Assembly (NCBI GenBank): GCA_016708265.1
Contig: JADJGA010000011.1
Location: 496,001 to 560,000 of the forward strand
Direction of reading: 5' to 3'
From: Saprospiraceae bacterium
GTDB taxonomy: Bacteria > Bacteroidota > Bacteroidia > Chitinophagales > Saprospiraceae
DNA length: 64,000 nucleotides
This document shows positions 9,040 to 18,180 of the stretch, piece by piece (the first letter of the stretch is position 1; each line of letters begins with the position of its first letter). The position numbers and the translations under genes were made by a program. Below the pieces are notes generated by a model. That model did not search any database and had not been told where the DNA came from. It worked only from the letters and a program-made list of their open reading frames with translations.

Positions 9040-9666
9040 ATGTATTGGATATTGAGATTTTTCAGGTCAAGTTTGGGCAGAAAATTTATTATGGCACTGA
9101 CCGGATTGTTTTTGATTGTTTTTCTCAAAATCCACCTGATAGGAAATTCACTTATCTTACTGAACGATAATGGGGAGGCCTTCAGGGGATTTGTTGAATT
9201 TATGGAAAGCAATCCATTAATCAAAGTAATGTCAATTGTGCTGATGTCAGGATTTATCATTCATATAATACAGGGTATCGATGTATGGATCACTAACAGA
9301 AGGGCTAAAGGCGTTAATTACTCAGTCAGTACAAATGACAACGCATCTTTTTTTTCAAAATACATGTTCTGGTTTGGAGTGATGATATTTATTTTTCTTG
9401 TACTTCATCTTGGCAATTTCTGGTATGGCCTTAAAATCACACACGAAATTAATGATACCGAATTGTATGATACAGTAATAGCTGCATTTAAAAATCCTGT
9501 TTATGTCATTATTTATGAACTTGGTATAATAGCTCTTCATATGCATTTAAGACACGGATTCCAGAGTGCATTTCAAACAATTGGGCTAAATCACGGTAAA
9601 TGGACACCATTTATAAAATTCATTGGATTACTTTATTCAATAATTGTTCCTCTTGGATTTTTATAA
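9040..9666 (+). CDS. sdhC: succinate dehydrogenase/fumarate reductase cytochrome b subunit (b558 family)
   Basis: 208 residues with five predicted membrane helices, starting MYWILRFFRSSLGRKFIMALTG. His residues within helices (LKIHLIGN, IIHIIQGIDVW, LVLHLGNFWYG, ALHMHLRHGFQSAF) are the likely haem ligands. This is the single-polypeptide anchor typical of Bacteroidota complex II. It heads an operon with the flavoprotein at 9714 and the iron-sulfur subunit at 12034. The enzyme links succinate/fumarate interconversion to the menaquinone pool; direction cannot be told from sequence. A paralogous start lies at 1-93 on the opposite strand. Confidence 0.92.
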   Translation: MYWILRFFRSSLGRKFIMALTGLFLIVFLKIHLIGNSLILLNDNGEAFRGFVEFMESNPLIKVMSIVLMSGFIIHIIQGIDVWITNRRAKGVNYSVSTNDNASFFSKYMFWFGVMIFIFLVLHLGNFWYGLKITHEINDTELYDTVIAAFKNPVYVIIYELGIIALHMHLRHGFQSAFQTIGLNHGKWTPFIKFIGLLYSIIVPLGFL

Positions 9667-9713
9667 TTCCGGTTTATGTTTATTTCTTTAAATAATATTC
9701 TAACAATAAAATC

Positions 9714-11711
9714 ATGGATCTTAATTCAAATATTCCTTCCGGTGATCTGAAAAATAAATGGGTAGATTACAAGTCAAAAATGCCGGTTGTAGCACCTAAT
9801 AATAAAAGAAATATAGAAATAATAGTGGTAGGTACAGGTCTTGCAGGAGCATCTGCATCAGCAACTCTTGCCGAATCAGGATATAAAGTAAAGGCATTCA
9901 CATATCACGACAGCCCAAGAAGAGCGCATAGTATCGCCGCACAGGGAGGTATCAATGCAGCAAAAAATTATGCCAATGATGGTGACAGTGTATGGAGGCT
10001 GTTCTATGATACTATCAAGGGTGGTGATTACCGGTCAAGGGAGGCAAATGTTTACCGGCTTGCTGAAGTCAGCGCAGATATAATTGACCAGGCTACAGCT
10101 CAGGGAGTTCCCTTTGCCAGGGAGTACGGAGGATTACTTGCAAACAGGTCTTTTGGGGGAGTTCAGGTATCACGGACATTTTATGCCAGAGGCCAGACCG
10201 GCCAGCAATTGCTTATAGGTGCCTACAGTGCATTGTCAAGGCAAATTTCATCAGGGCAGGTAGAAATGTTCACCCGGGAGGAAATGCTGGACCTTGTACT
10301 TGTTGATGGCAAAGCAAGAGGAATTATTACAAGAGATTTACTGACCGGACAATTAAAACGACATGCTGCCCATGCAGTAGTACTTGCAACCGGAGGATAT
10401 GGAAATGTATTTTTCCTGTCAACAAATGCCATGTTTTCAAATGCAACAGCATCATGGAGAGCTGTTAAAAGGGGAGCTTTGTTTGCAAATCCGTGTTATG
10501 TACAGATACACCCGACCTGCATTCCACAGTCAGGGGAATACCAGTCTAAACTTACATTGATGTCTGAGTCGCTGAGAAATGACGGAAGGGTATGGGTGCC
10601 AAGAGAAAAAAAAGATGCTGAAGCAATACGGACAGGCAGGAAAAAGGCTTCAGAGATAGCTGAACAGGACAGGTATTACTATCTCGAAGAACGATATCCT
10701 GCATTTGGCAATCTTGTTCCAAGGGATGTTGCATCCAGGGCTGCTAAAATTGCCTGTGATCAGGGATTGGGTGTGAATGCAACAGGCAAGGCTGTTTTCC
10801 TGGATTTCGAAAATGCAATCAGGAGATATGGAATCTCAAAATCAGTGATGGAAGGAATAAAAGATCCTGATGAAAAAACGATCTTAAAACTTGGAGAAGC
10901 TGTGGTTTCAGAAAAGTATGGAAACCTGTTTGAAATGTACGAAAAAATAACAGGTGACAATCCGTATAAAACCCCTATGAAAATATATCCTGCTATTCAT
11001 TATACTATGGGTGGACTCTGGGTTGATTACAACCTGCAATCAAATATCCCCGGATTATTTGTTGCAGGAGAAGCCAATTTTTCTGATCACGGGGCAAACA
11101 GGCTGGGAGCTTCTGCACTGATGCAGGGACTGGCTGACGGCTATTTTGTGTTGCCATATACTATAGGCACATTTTTATCCGATGATATCAGGACTCCCCG
11201 GTTTCAGACATCATTGCCTGAATTTGACAGGACTGAAAGAGAGACAAAGGAAAGAATTCAAAGACTGATGGAAATAAACGGTAGTAAAAGTGTCGATCAT
11301 TTTCATAAACATCTGGGCAGAATAATGTGGGATTATGTGGGTATTTCAAGAAATGCCGAAGGTCTTAAAACTGCCATTGAAGAGATAAAAAAACTAAAAG
11401 AAGAATTTTACCGGGATCTCTTTATTCCCGGCAAAGCTGAAGAAGTCAACCCCGAACTTGAAAAAGCAACAAAAGTTGCAGACTTCATAGAACTCGGTGA
11501 ACTGATGGCATTTGATGCATTGCTACGTAATGAATCCTGTGGCGGGCATTTCAGGGAAGAATATCAGTCTGCTGAAGGAGAAGCATTGAGGGATGATGCC
11601 AGGTTTGCATTTGTGGCAGCATGGGAATGGAATGAAAATGGCAAACACCAGATGCATAAAGAAGAACTGAAATTTGAAAATGTGGAACTGAAAACAAGAA
11701 GCTATAAATGA
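9714..11711 (+). CDS. sdhA: succinate dehydrogenase/fumarate reductase flavoprotein subunit
   Basis: 665 residues. The N-terminal FAD fold shows VVGTGLAGASASATLAESG, and HSIAAQGGINAAKNY includes the His expected to carry covalent FAD. The active-site region has HPTCIPQSGEYQSKLTLMSE and RDVASRA. The dinucleotide end contains HYTMGGLWVDYN and GLFVAGEANFSDHGANRLGA. The C-terminal helical domain includes NESCGGHFREEYQ. Length matches the family. It follows sdhC by 47 bases. Confidence 0.95.
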   Translation: MDLNSNIPSGDLKNKWVDYKSKMPVVAPNNKRNIEIIVVGTGLAGASASATLAESGYKVKAFTYHDSPRRAHSIAAQGGINAAKNYANDGDSVWRLFYDTIKGGDYRSREANVYRLAEVSADIIDQATAQGVPFAREYGGLLANRSFGGVQVSRTFYARGQTGQQLLIGAYSALSRQISSGQVEMFTREEMLDLVLVDGKARGIITRDLLTGQLKRHAAHAVVLATGGYGNVFFLSTNAMFSNATASWRAVKRGALFANPCYVQIHPTCIPQSGEYQSKLTLMSESLRNDGRVWVPREKKDAEAIRTGRKKASEIAEQDRYYYLEERYPAFGNLVPRDVASRAAKIACDQGLGVNATGKAVFLDFENAIRRYGISKSVMEGIKDPDEKTILKLGEAVVSEKYGNLFEMYEKITGDNPYKTPMKIYPAIHYTMGGLWVDYNLQSNIPGLFVAGEANFSDHGANRLGASALMQGLADGYFVLPYTIGTFLSDDIRTPRFQTSLPEFDRTERETKERIQRLMEINGSKSVDHFHKHLGRIMWDYVGISRNAEGLKTAIEEIKKLKEEFYRDLFIPGKAEEVNPELEKATKVADFIELGELMAFDALLRNESCGGHFREEYQSAEGEALRDDARFAFVAAWEWNENGKHQMHKEELKFENVELKTRSYK

Positions 11712-12033
11712 AAAGTGAAAAGTGATCCCGATTTATCGGGAGAAAAGTGGAAAATGAAAAGTTTATGAAGTTTATGAGGTTTATGAAGTTTATAAGGTTT
11801 ATGAAGTTTATTGTTTAGAAGGTTTAGGATGTTTAGTTAGTTTATGAGGTTTATAATGTTTATGAAGTTTATGAGACCTCAAACTGATAAACCCCCTAAA
11901 GGTAAACTATACAGACAAGCTTGATAACTGATAATTTATAACTGTTTACTGTTTACTCATCACTGATAACTGATAACTGATAACTGTTTAACTGATAACT
12001 GTTTAACTGATAACTGAAAAAAATTTTTAAGTA
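11712..12033 (+). repeat. sdhA-sdhB spacer made of short tandem repeats
   Basis: The spacer starts with a CCCGATTTATCGGG inverted repeat (about 11728-11741). About ten degenerate GTTTATGAA/GTTTATGAG units follow (11758-11873), then repeated AACTGATAACTG and GTTTAACTGATAACTG units (11922-12015). No open frame. Unusually long and repetitive for a spacer inside an sdh operon. Confidence 0.8.
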
Positions 12034-12780
12034 ATGGAATTGAATCTGAAAATCTGGAGACAAAAAGATAAATCTTCGAAAGGTAAATTTGAAATGTATC
12101 ATGTCGAAGCCAATGAACACATGTCATTCCTGGAAATGCTTGATGTACTGAATGAAAAGCTTGTCTCTGAAAAGAAAGAGCCGGTAGCTTTTGAACATGA
12201 TTGCCGGGAAGGTATCTGCGGTACCTGCGGTATGGTTATAAATGGCAGGCCACATGGATTGCTGCAGGCTACAACAACATGTCAGCTGCATATGAGATTC
12301 TTTAAGAATGGAGAAACAATAGTCATTGAACCTTATCGTGCTAAAGCCTTTAAGGTAATCAAAGACCTTATGGTTGACAGGTCTCCTCTCGACAGGATAA
12401 TCCAGGCAGGAGGATTTATTTCAGTCAATACCGGACAAGCCCAGGATGCAAATGCATTGCCGGTTGATAAAGATACATCCTCCAAAGCGTTTGATGCAGC
12501 AGCATGTATCGGATGCGGGGCATGTGTTGCTGCCTGTCCTAACGGAGCAGTGATGCTGTTCACTTCCGCAAAAATATCGCATCTCGGACTTTTGCCCCAG
12601 GGAGAAGTCGAAACCGACAGAAGGGTTATGCGTATGGTATCGCAAATGGATAAAGAGGGATTTGGATCCTGTTCGAATATCGGTGCCTGCGAGGTAGAAT
12701 GCCCTAAAGAGATTAAACTTACAAATATTGCCAGGATGAACAGATATTATTATAAATCTGTTTTTGCTACAGATTATTAG
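12034..12780 (+). CDS. sdhB: succinate dehydrogenase/fumarate reductase iron-sulfur subunit
   Basis: 248 residues. The [2Fe-2S] ligands are in CREGICGTCGMVINGRPHG and TTCQLHM. The C-terminal 4Fe-4S and 3Fe-4S ligands are in CIGCGACVAACPNGAVMLF and CSNIGACEVECPKEIKL. This subunit passes electrons from the flavoprotein to the membrane subunit. It is separated from sdhA by a 322-base repeat spacer, so co-transcription is likely but would cross that array. Confidence 0.95.
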   Translation: MELNLKIWRQKDKSSKGKFEMYHVEANEHMSFLEMLDVLNEKLVSEKKEPVAFEHDCREGICGTCGMVINGRPHGLLQATTTCQLHMRFFKNGETIVIEPYRAKAFKVIKDLMVDRSPLDRIIQAGGFISVNTGQAQDANALPVDKDTSSKAFDAAACIGCGACVAACPNGAVMLFTSAKISHLGLLPQGEVETDRRVMRMVSQMDKEGFGSCSNIGACEVECPKEIKLTNIARMNRYYYKSVFATDY

Positions 12781-12830
12781 TATTAATTGTAAATGGTTAA
12801 TTGTAAATTGTAAATTTTCGCCCTTCACTG

Positions 12831-12936
12831 TTAAGCCTTTGTTGGTGTTTTCACCAACAAATCTCTATAGCAGTAAATCCCAATTTTAATCTCCGTCTGG
12901 GTTCTGACTGTTGGTGAAAACACCAATAGTGGCTAA
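12831..12936. repeat. 106-bp reciprocal-hairpin element, copy 1
   Basis: Begins TTAAGCC, has TGTTGGTG-TTTT-CACCAACA near its left end and TGTTGGTG-AAAA-CACCAATA near its right end, and ends GGCTAA. Each arm is a hairpin and the two arms are reverse complements of each other. Other copies: 42542-42648, 46260-46366, 50601-50706. Confidence 0.85.
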
Positions 12937-12947
12937 TGGTAGTTAAG

Positions 12948-13163
12948 GACTGTGCGATCCCGATACCGATCGGGAGTTTGAGCTGGAGAGTGCAGGAAAT
13001 TTTACCGAAACCTTGTAGGTAAAATTTCCGTAATTGAAAACGTTATAACTTGTTGTTTTATAATCAACAAAAGGTTTGCGAGTTTTAATTTCGCACGTCC
13101 CGACATTTATCGTCGGGATTGCTTCTTTTTGACGGATCAAAAAGAAGAGAAACTTTAATTCAA
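12948..13163. repeat. multi-hairpin dispersed repeat, copy 2
   Basis: Same order as copy 1 at 8591: GTGCGA, inner GGAAATTTTACC/GGTAAAATTTCC hairpin, TTTCGCAC, then the CTTCTTTTTGA hairpin (13122-13147). Two CCCGA-type inverted repeats are inserted, one after GTGCGA and one after TCGCAC. Confidence 0.8.
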
Positions 13164-13403
13164 ATATCCTTTAATAAAACTAAATTGGGTCAATAAAATT
13201 ACATTCAATTTGTGATATAATTATTTAATTATCAAAAGTATAAATTTTCATCTCCCTTTGTTTCTTGCTTGTCCAGGTTAGGAAATTGACCATAGTTTAG
13301 CTTTTTGATCATAAGTTGTGCTGATAATCTGTTTTTAGCACCTATTATTCAGTGCTTTATTGTATTTTGCACATTGTTATTAAAAGTTAATCAATAAAAT
13401 TGT

Positions 13404-13411
13404 TACCTTTG
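13404..13411 (+). promoter_or_regulatory. candidate -7 element TACCTTTG for queD
   Basis: TAnnTTTG match 20 bases before the queD ATG. Confidence 0.45.
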
Positions 13412-13430
13412 CCCACTCTAAAAACACCGT

Positions 13431-13871
13431 ATGACGAGAATCAGATTAACAAAACAATTTGACTTTGAAGCAGCACATGCTTTGGAAGAATATGTTGGCA
13501 AATGCCGGGATATTCATGGACATTCATATCATCTCGATGTGACTGTCTCTGGTCCCGTATTCCATCTTTCGGGTGAACTCCGGAAAAGCATGGTCATGGA
13601 CTTTGTCGACCTCAAGCTCATTGTCAAAAAAAATGTTATCGATAAACTCGATCATCAGTTCATAATTCACAAGGATTCCAGATTTGTGGGTATGATCACC
13701 GACAACGAAAGGCTGATGATTGTGGATTATGTGCCAACATGCGAAAATATTCTGATAGATATTGTAAAAAGGATAAAATCAAACCTTCCGGAGAATATTA
13801 GGCTTGAATATGTTTTTCTGCGTGAGACCCCCAGGTCTTATGCGGAGTGGCACAGAGAGGATAATGAGTAA
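13431..13871 (+). CDS. queD: 6-carboxytetrahydropterin synthase / 6-pyruvoyl-tetrahydropterin synthase family (QueD)
   Basis: 146 residues. Zinc-binding His residues lie in FEAAHAL and DIHGHSYHL, the catalytic Cys in VGKCRDIHGH, and the C-terminal Glu of the pterin-binding site in FLRETPRSYAEWH. QueD makes the 7-carboxy-7-deazaguanine precursor in queuosine synthesis, though a biopterin-type role cannot be excluded by sequence alone. A second, broken copy with nearly the same DNA is at 25373-25812; this one is intact. Confidence 0.88.
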   Translation: MTRIRLTKQFDFEAAHALEEYVGKCRDIHGHSYHLDVTVSGPVFHLSGELRKSMVMDFVDLKLIVKKNVIDKLDHQFIIHKDSRFVGMITDNERLMIVDYVPTCENILIDIVKRIKSNLPENIRLEYVFLRETPRSYAEWHREDNE

Positions 13872-13900
13872 GACGATATTACAAACCTCAATTAATTAAT

Positions 13901-14923
13901 GTGCCAACAAATAAAAACGCGGTAATCAGATATCATGCGCTTGATAAGTGCTTTGGCAATCCAGGTAGAAAATATTATATTGAGGATTTGGTTGAGGCAT
14001 GTAATATTGAATTATATGAATTTTCAGGAGATGAAAGAGGTATCAAAAGAAGGCAAATAATTGAAGATATCAAATTTATGGAAAGTGAACAGGGGTGGTC
14101 AGTGCCTTTGGAAAGGAAAAAAGATGGCAAGAGAGTTTATTTCAGATATTCCGATAAAAATTATTCAATAAAACAGCAGGGCTTAAATGAATCAGAATTT
14201 AATCTTCTGTCAGATACTTTATTTTTTTTAAAGAGATTTGGGGGCTTGCCAAATTTTGAATGGATGGAAGAAATAATTCTTCGTCTAGAATCTGCTTTTA
14301 AGGTAAAACACGAAGATAAATCATTTGTAAGTTTTGAACAAAATCCTTATTTGAAAGGATTAAATTATTTTCAGCAGATATTCAATGCAATCCATTACAA
14401 AAAGGTTTTGGAATTAAAATATAAAAGTTTTAAGCAGCAAAGTTCGAGCTATATTATAATTCATCCTTATTATTTAAAACAATATAACAGCAGGTGGTTT
14501 CTTTTCGGCTATAATGAAGAACACAAATCAATAACTAATTTATCTCTGGATAGAATACTCGAAATAAATGAAACACATTTTCAATTTATTGAAAACACGA
14601 AAATAGATTTTGAAGAATATTTCGAAGATGTAATTGGTGTCACAGTAAATGAAAATCAGGAATGTGAAAAAATATTGCTTGAAATAAACAAAGATCTCTG
14701 GCCCTATATTGAAAGTAAACCTATACATGGTTCTCAGAAAGTCAAAAATAAGGAAGAAGATTATATTGTTATAGAACTCTCACTTCAAGTCAATTACGAA
14801 TTAATTTCGCTGCTTATGTCATTTGGTGAAAATATAAAAATACTTCAACCCGATAGCTTAAAACAATCACTGAAAAATAAAGCCCAAAATATTTTAAAAA
14901 ATTATTCAATCGATGCAGATTGA
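13901..14923 (+). CDS. WYL-domain transcriptional regulator
   Basis: 340 residues with GTG start 13901. The N-terminal winged-helix-like region (HALDKCFGNPGRKYYIEDLV...RGIKRRQIIEDIKFMES) is followed by a WYL domain (KVLELKYKSF; HPYYLKQYNSRWFLFGYNEEHKSITNLSLDRI). WYL proteins sense nucleotides or nucleic acids and often regulate phage-defence loci, which fits its position upstream of the retron and nuclease genes. The first codons recur after the second queD copy (25845-25873), so this gene start was part of the duplicated segment. Confidence 0.85.
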   Translation: MPTNKNAVIRYHALDKCFGNPGRKYYIEDLVEACNIELYEFSGDERGIKRRQIIEDIKFMESEQGWSVPLERKKDGKRVYFRYSDKNYSIKQQGLNESEFNLLSDTLFFLKRFGGLPNFEWMEEIILRLESAFKVKHEDKSFVSFEQNPYLKGLNYFQQIFNAIHYKKVLELKYKSFKQQSSSYIIIHPYYLKQYNSRWFLFGYNEEHKSITNLSLDRILEINETHFQFIENTKIDFEEYFEDVIGVTVNENQECEKILLEINKDLWPYIESKPIHGSQKVKNKEEDYIVIELSLQVNYELISLLMSFGENIKILQPDSLKQSLKNKAQNILKNYSIDAD

Positions 14924-14959
14924 ATGCATAGTTGTGTCTTATCTTTGTGATAGTTCTTT

Positions 14960-15205
14960 GAAATACCTGCCTTAAGATATTGATTCGTGGGTGCTGGTCT
15001 CAAATTTCGGTTTGGGACAATGATCGGCATCTTCTTCCGACTTCTGGTCGGGATGAATGTCACTTAGGCATTTTTAACAGCAGTTATTGATTTTAAAGTC
15101 AATAATATTAAGTTGTTATTGATGTAATTATTAGTGATGAATAGGTATTGACTTTAGCTGTATGCTGAATTATACATACAAAAAGAGTATCCGGCAGGTG
15201 TTTTC
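14960..15205 (+). ncRNA. candidate retron msr-msd RNA
   Basis: Non-coding region directly before the reverse transcriptase. Candidate a1 (14960-14971, GAAATACCTGCC) can pair with a2 (15193-15205, GGCAGGTGTTTTC): seven G-C-rich pairs, then a wobble and AAA/TTT with one bulge. Between them are stem-loops at 14997-15018 (GTCTCAAA/TTTGGGAC, 8 bp with one wobble), 15035-15053 (TTCCGAC/GTCGGGA) and 15084-15105 (TTATTGA/TCAATAA). This matches the retron plan of short msr hairpins and an msd stem enclosed by a1/a2. The branching guanosine is not assigned. Confidence 0.5.
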
Positions 15206-15227
15206 AAAGGCCTTCAAAACTTTAGAC

Positions 15228-16389
15228 ATGAAAATTGAACAGGCACATATCGACCATATACGGAAGCAATTTGCAGAACTGCAAAGCAAAGAGGACTTAG
15301 TGAAATTATTAAGTGACGCTAAGAACATGCTTTATGGTGAGAAGTGCAAGCCTGTTCAATTAAAATCATTGAACTATTTCGCTAATCCAAAACTTTGCAA
15401 AAAACGTTATCAAACTTTTACCATCAAGAAAAAGTCAGGTGCAGACAGAACAATCCATGCACCGGTGAAAGGGTTAAAATCCATTCTTCGCTCGTTAAAC
15501 TTTGTCCTGCAATGTATTTATGAACCACATAAAGCAGCAACAGGTTTTGTTTTGGAAAAGTCTATCGTTGACAATGCCAAAAAGCACGTAGGGCATCATT
15601 ATGTCCTAAACATGGACTTGAAAGACTTCTTTCATACCTTCGACCGCAACAGAGTGAAGATGGGCTTCATATGAGCCATTTAACCTAAATGGTGACAAAG
15701 AACCTTTGGCTTTTCTTATTGCAAGTCTTTGCACCCACCCTTTTGAAATTGATGGTGAAGAAAAAACTGTGCTTCCACAAGGCAGCCCAACGTCCCCTAC
15801 GCTTACCAATATTCTTTGCAAAAAGCTTGACCGCAGACTCACCGGACTTGCCAACCGATTTGGTGCAACCTATACCAGATATGCGGATGACATTACGTTT
15901 TCGTCACCGCATAACATCTATTCGGATGAAGAATTCAACAAGGAGCTAAAACGAATCATAGAAGAAGACCAAAAACTGGTTATCAACCCAAAGAAATCAC
16001 GTTTGCAAAAGGCCGGGTATCGCCAGGAAGTAACAGGCTTGATCGTAAACGACAAGGTAAATGTCCGCAGGAGATATGTGAAGCAAATCCGCATGTGGCT
16101 GTACTATTGGGAAAAGTACAGCTATGAAAAAGCGGAGCAGATTTTTAAACGGGATTATGTAGCTGACAAAGGACATGTAAAAAAAGGCGAACCCAATATG
16201 GCAAATGTATTGGATGGCAAATTGGAGTTTTTGAAAATGGTGAAAGGTTTTGAGGATTCAACTTATTCGAAACTTAAACAAAGATTTGATTTATTGTCAG
16301 GGTTGAATAGTCCTTTGAATGAAGTTTTGGAAAGTTGGGATAGAGATGGTATTGAAAAAGCTATGGAAGTTTTTAATCAACTAAGGTGA
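15228..16389 (+). CDS. retron-type reverse transcriptase, frameshifted
   Basis: About 386 residues once one frameshift near 15660 is repaired. ATG 15228 (MKIEQAHIDHIRK) is preferred over 15162 because it lies after the putative RNA. First frame: FTIKKKSGADRTIHAP, the retron-type NAxxH motif in DNAKKHVGHH, and LNMDLKDFFHTF. Second frame: LPQGSPTSPTLTN, TRYADDITFS, NPKKSRLQKAGYRQ and the diagnostic VTGLIVN. The NAxxH and VTG motifs separate retrons from group II intron and DGR enzymes. It would copy the adjacent RNA into a branched RNA-DNA, usually acting with effectors in phage defence. Confidence 0.85.
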
Positions 16390-16397
16390 AGTTAAGA

Positions 16398-17543
16398 ATG
16401 AAAGAACCGATACAAAATACAAATTCAATTATGCAAAATAAAAGTAAATTTATTACTGATATTCTTGATTATAGCATAAAGAAAAAGGTTGATGACAAAA
16501 CAAAGGAAAGGCTGATTAATCTTATTAGTGAAGAATTTGAAAAAACAGGAATAATAGAAACTGAAATTATTGAAAGACTTTCCAGAATTGAAGAAATGCT
16601 ATCTGGTGGTGATGAAACTCAAAAAGAAAGAAAAAGGTTTTCAGGGGAAGCTCCATAAACCTAGGGAAACAAAAAACTTCTTATCATTATTTAATAATAG
16701 TGATGGATTAAAATATTTGACGCACAAATTTAATGATGGGAAGCGTGATTATAATAGTTTTATTGATTTATGCAAGCAAGAATTTGAAGGAGCTAAACAA
16801 GAATATAAAAACGTACCTATTGCTTTACTAAAGCGTATTGAGGAATTTGCATTTTCAGAAAGTCCGAAATGGTATATTAGAAAAGGTAAGGATAAAATGT
16901 ATCCTGAAAAGGCTGGTCTGAAAAATCGTTTATTGAATGGTACAAAAATAAAATCAATATACACCCTGGGTTAGATGCGAAGTGGAATAATGAAATGATA
17001 TTGCCATTTAAGGAAACAATCGAAGTGAGAGCAGGTAATTTAACTGGAATTATTGATGAAGCAATTACATTAGCCTTAGGAGAATCAAAAGATAATTTTA
17101 TAATTAACAAGAATAATGAAGAGCTGAATTTGGCTGAGTTCTACACAGATGTTGATATGTTTCAGCAAGCAATATTTCATGTTATTTCAACTATCAAAGA
17201 CAGGGCAGAGAAAAATTTTTGTTTTGAAATTAAGATTAGGTATAACAACCAAACATTAGAAGGCGGCGATTTTAAAGTTATTACTATAACTCATATAAAT
17301 TCCGAAGCAACAAAAAAATCGAATGACCCTTCATTTGCAAAAGGCGATTTAAAAACAATACAAAATAACCTATGGGGACTTTGCAATTACGAAATAAAAG
17401 CAAAATTTCCTGATGGGATAAAAAAGAAATTATTCTTAACAGACAACTATAGAGATTATAAAGACATAGTTGAAAAGAATCAATCAATTGATTTAGAATC
17501 AGAAGTTGTTGAAGGATTCTCACACATCTTAAAATTTTATTAA
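16398..17543 (+). CDS. retron-adjacent protein, possible GHKL-like ATPase, frameshifted
   Basis: ATG 16398 is 9 bases after the reverse transcriptase stop. Three overlapping frames join into about 380 residues: MKEPIQNTNSIMQNKSKF..., then NFLSLFNNSDGLKYLTHKFND..., then (INIHPGLDAKWNNE)MILPFKETIEVR.... Breaks are near 16620-16660 and at about 16945, the latter at an A-run. The C-terminal half (LAEFYTDVDMFQQAIFHVI, NFCFEIKIRY) vaguely recalls a histidine-kinase-type ATPase fold but lacks an obvious N-box Asn or G-box, so this is tentative. It is co-directional with two receiver-like genes. Confidence 0.5.
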
Positions 17544-17546
17544 GCT

Positions 17547-18178
17547 ATGGTAATAATTATTGATGACACCTTCATTGACAGACATAAATTTCATGATATA
17601 GAATACCTTAAAGAAGCGCGATATCAAGCAATCTGTAAGGTCTTTTCTATTGTAAAAACAACTGAGATATCTCAAATCATAAGATTATTGCCTGACTGTA
17701 ATGTTTTTTGCAACCATAAAACTTTACAGCTTTATAATAATTCTGGATTACCATTAAACATAGAAGACAATACAAAATATCGTGAATCATTATTGAATCA
17801 TATAGGACAATCATCAATCCAAAGGATTGAATTTAGTAGAGGTCTGGAAACAAATTATGAAACTAAAAAAATTGATAAAGATTTGTTCTATACTAATTTA
17901 AAACCATTTCTTGATTACCAAATAGAAAATAACATTTTCGAGCCTAAAATCATATTTTGGGGTAATAATTTTCAGGAGAAAGAAAGATTAACAATAATCC
18001 AAAATATGCTGTTGCAAATTAGAATGGTTAACATTCAAGAATTTCAGAATAACTCTGCTATAAAAAAGGATTGAGTATTTTATACCCAAAGCAAGATATA
18101 ACTAAAACAATTGAGAGATGGATTGATTCTCAACTTTCAAAAAATGAAATTATTCAGGAAATTAATAAAAATATTTAA
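17547..18178 (+). CDS. retron-adjacent protein with receiver-like N-terminus, frameshifted
   Basis: Starts 3 bases after the previous gene with MVIIIDDTFIDRH; the IIIDD strand-acid pattern recalls a receiver domain, but no conserved phosphoacceptor or Lys is obvious. The frame breaks at the A-run near 18061-18066 and continues as KGLSILYPKQDITKTIERW to TAA 18176-18178, giving about 210 residues. It ends 2 bases before the next ATG, so it is translationally packed into the same operon. No family recognised. Confidence 0.5.
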
Positions 18179-18180
18179 CT

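Larger units (their letters stand above)
12781..13430. other. intergenic region: two adjoining repeat elements and queD promoter
   Basis: Holds the reciprocal-hairpin element (12831-12936), directly followed by multi-hairpin repeat copy 2 (12948-13163), an AT-rich stretch and the queD promoter candidate. No gene is seen. Confidence 0.6.

Noticed and set aside
15650..15670. Programmed frameshift in the reverse transcriptase
   Set aside because: No slippery heptamer or downstream pseudoknot is evident, and many neighbours have comparable simple breaks.
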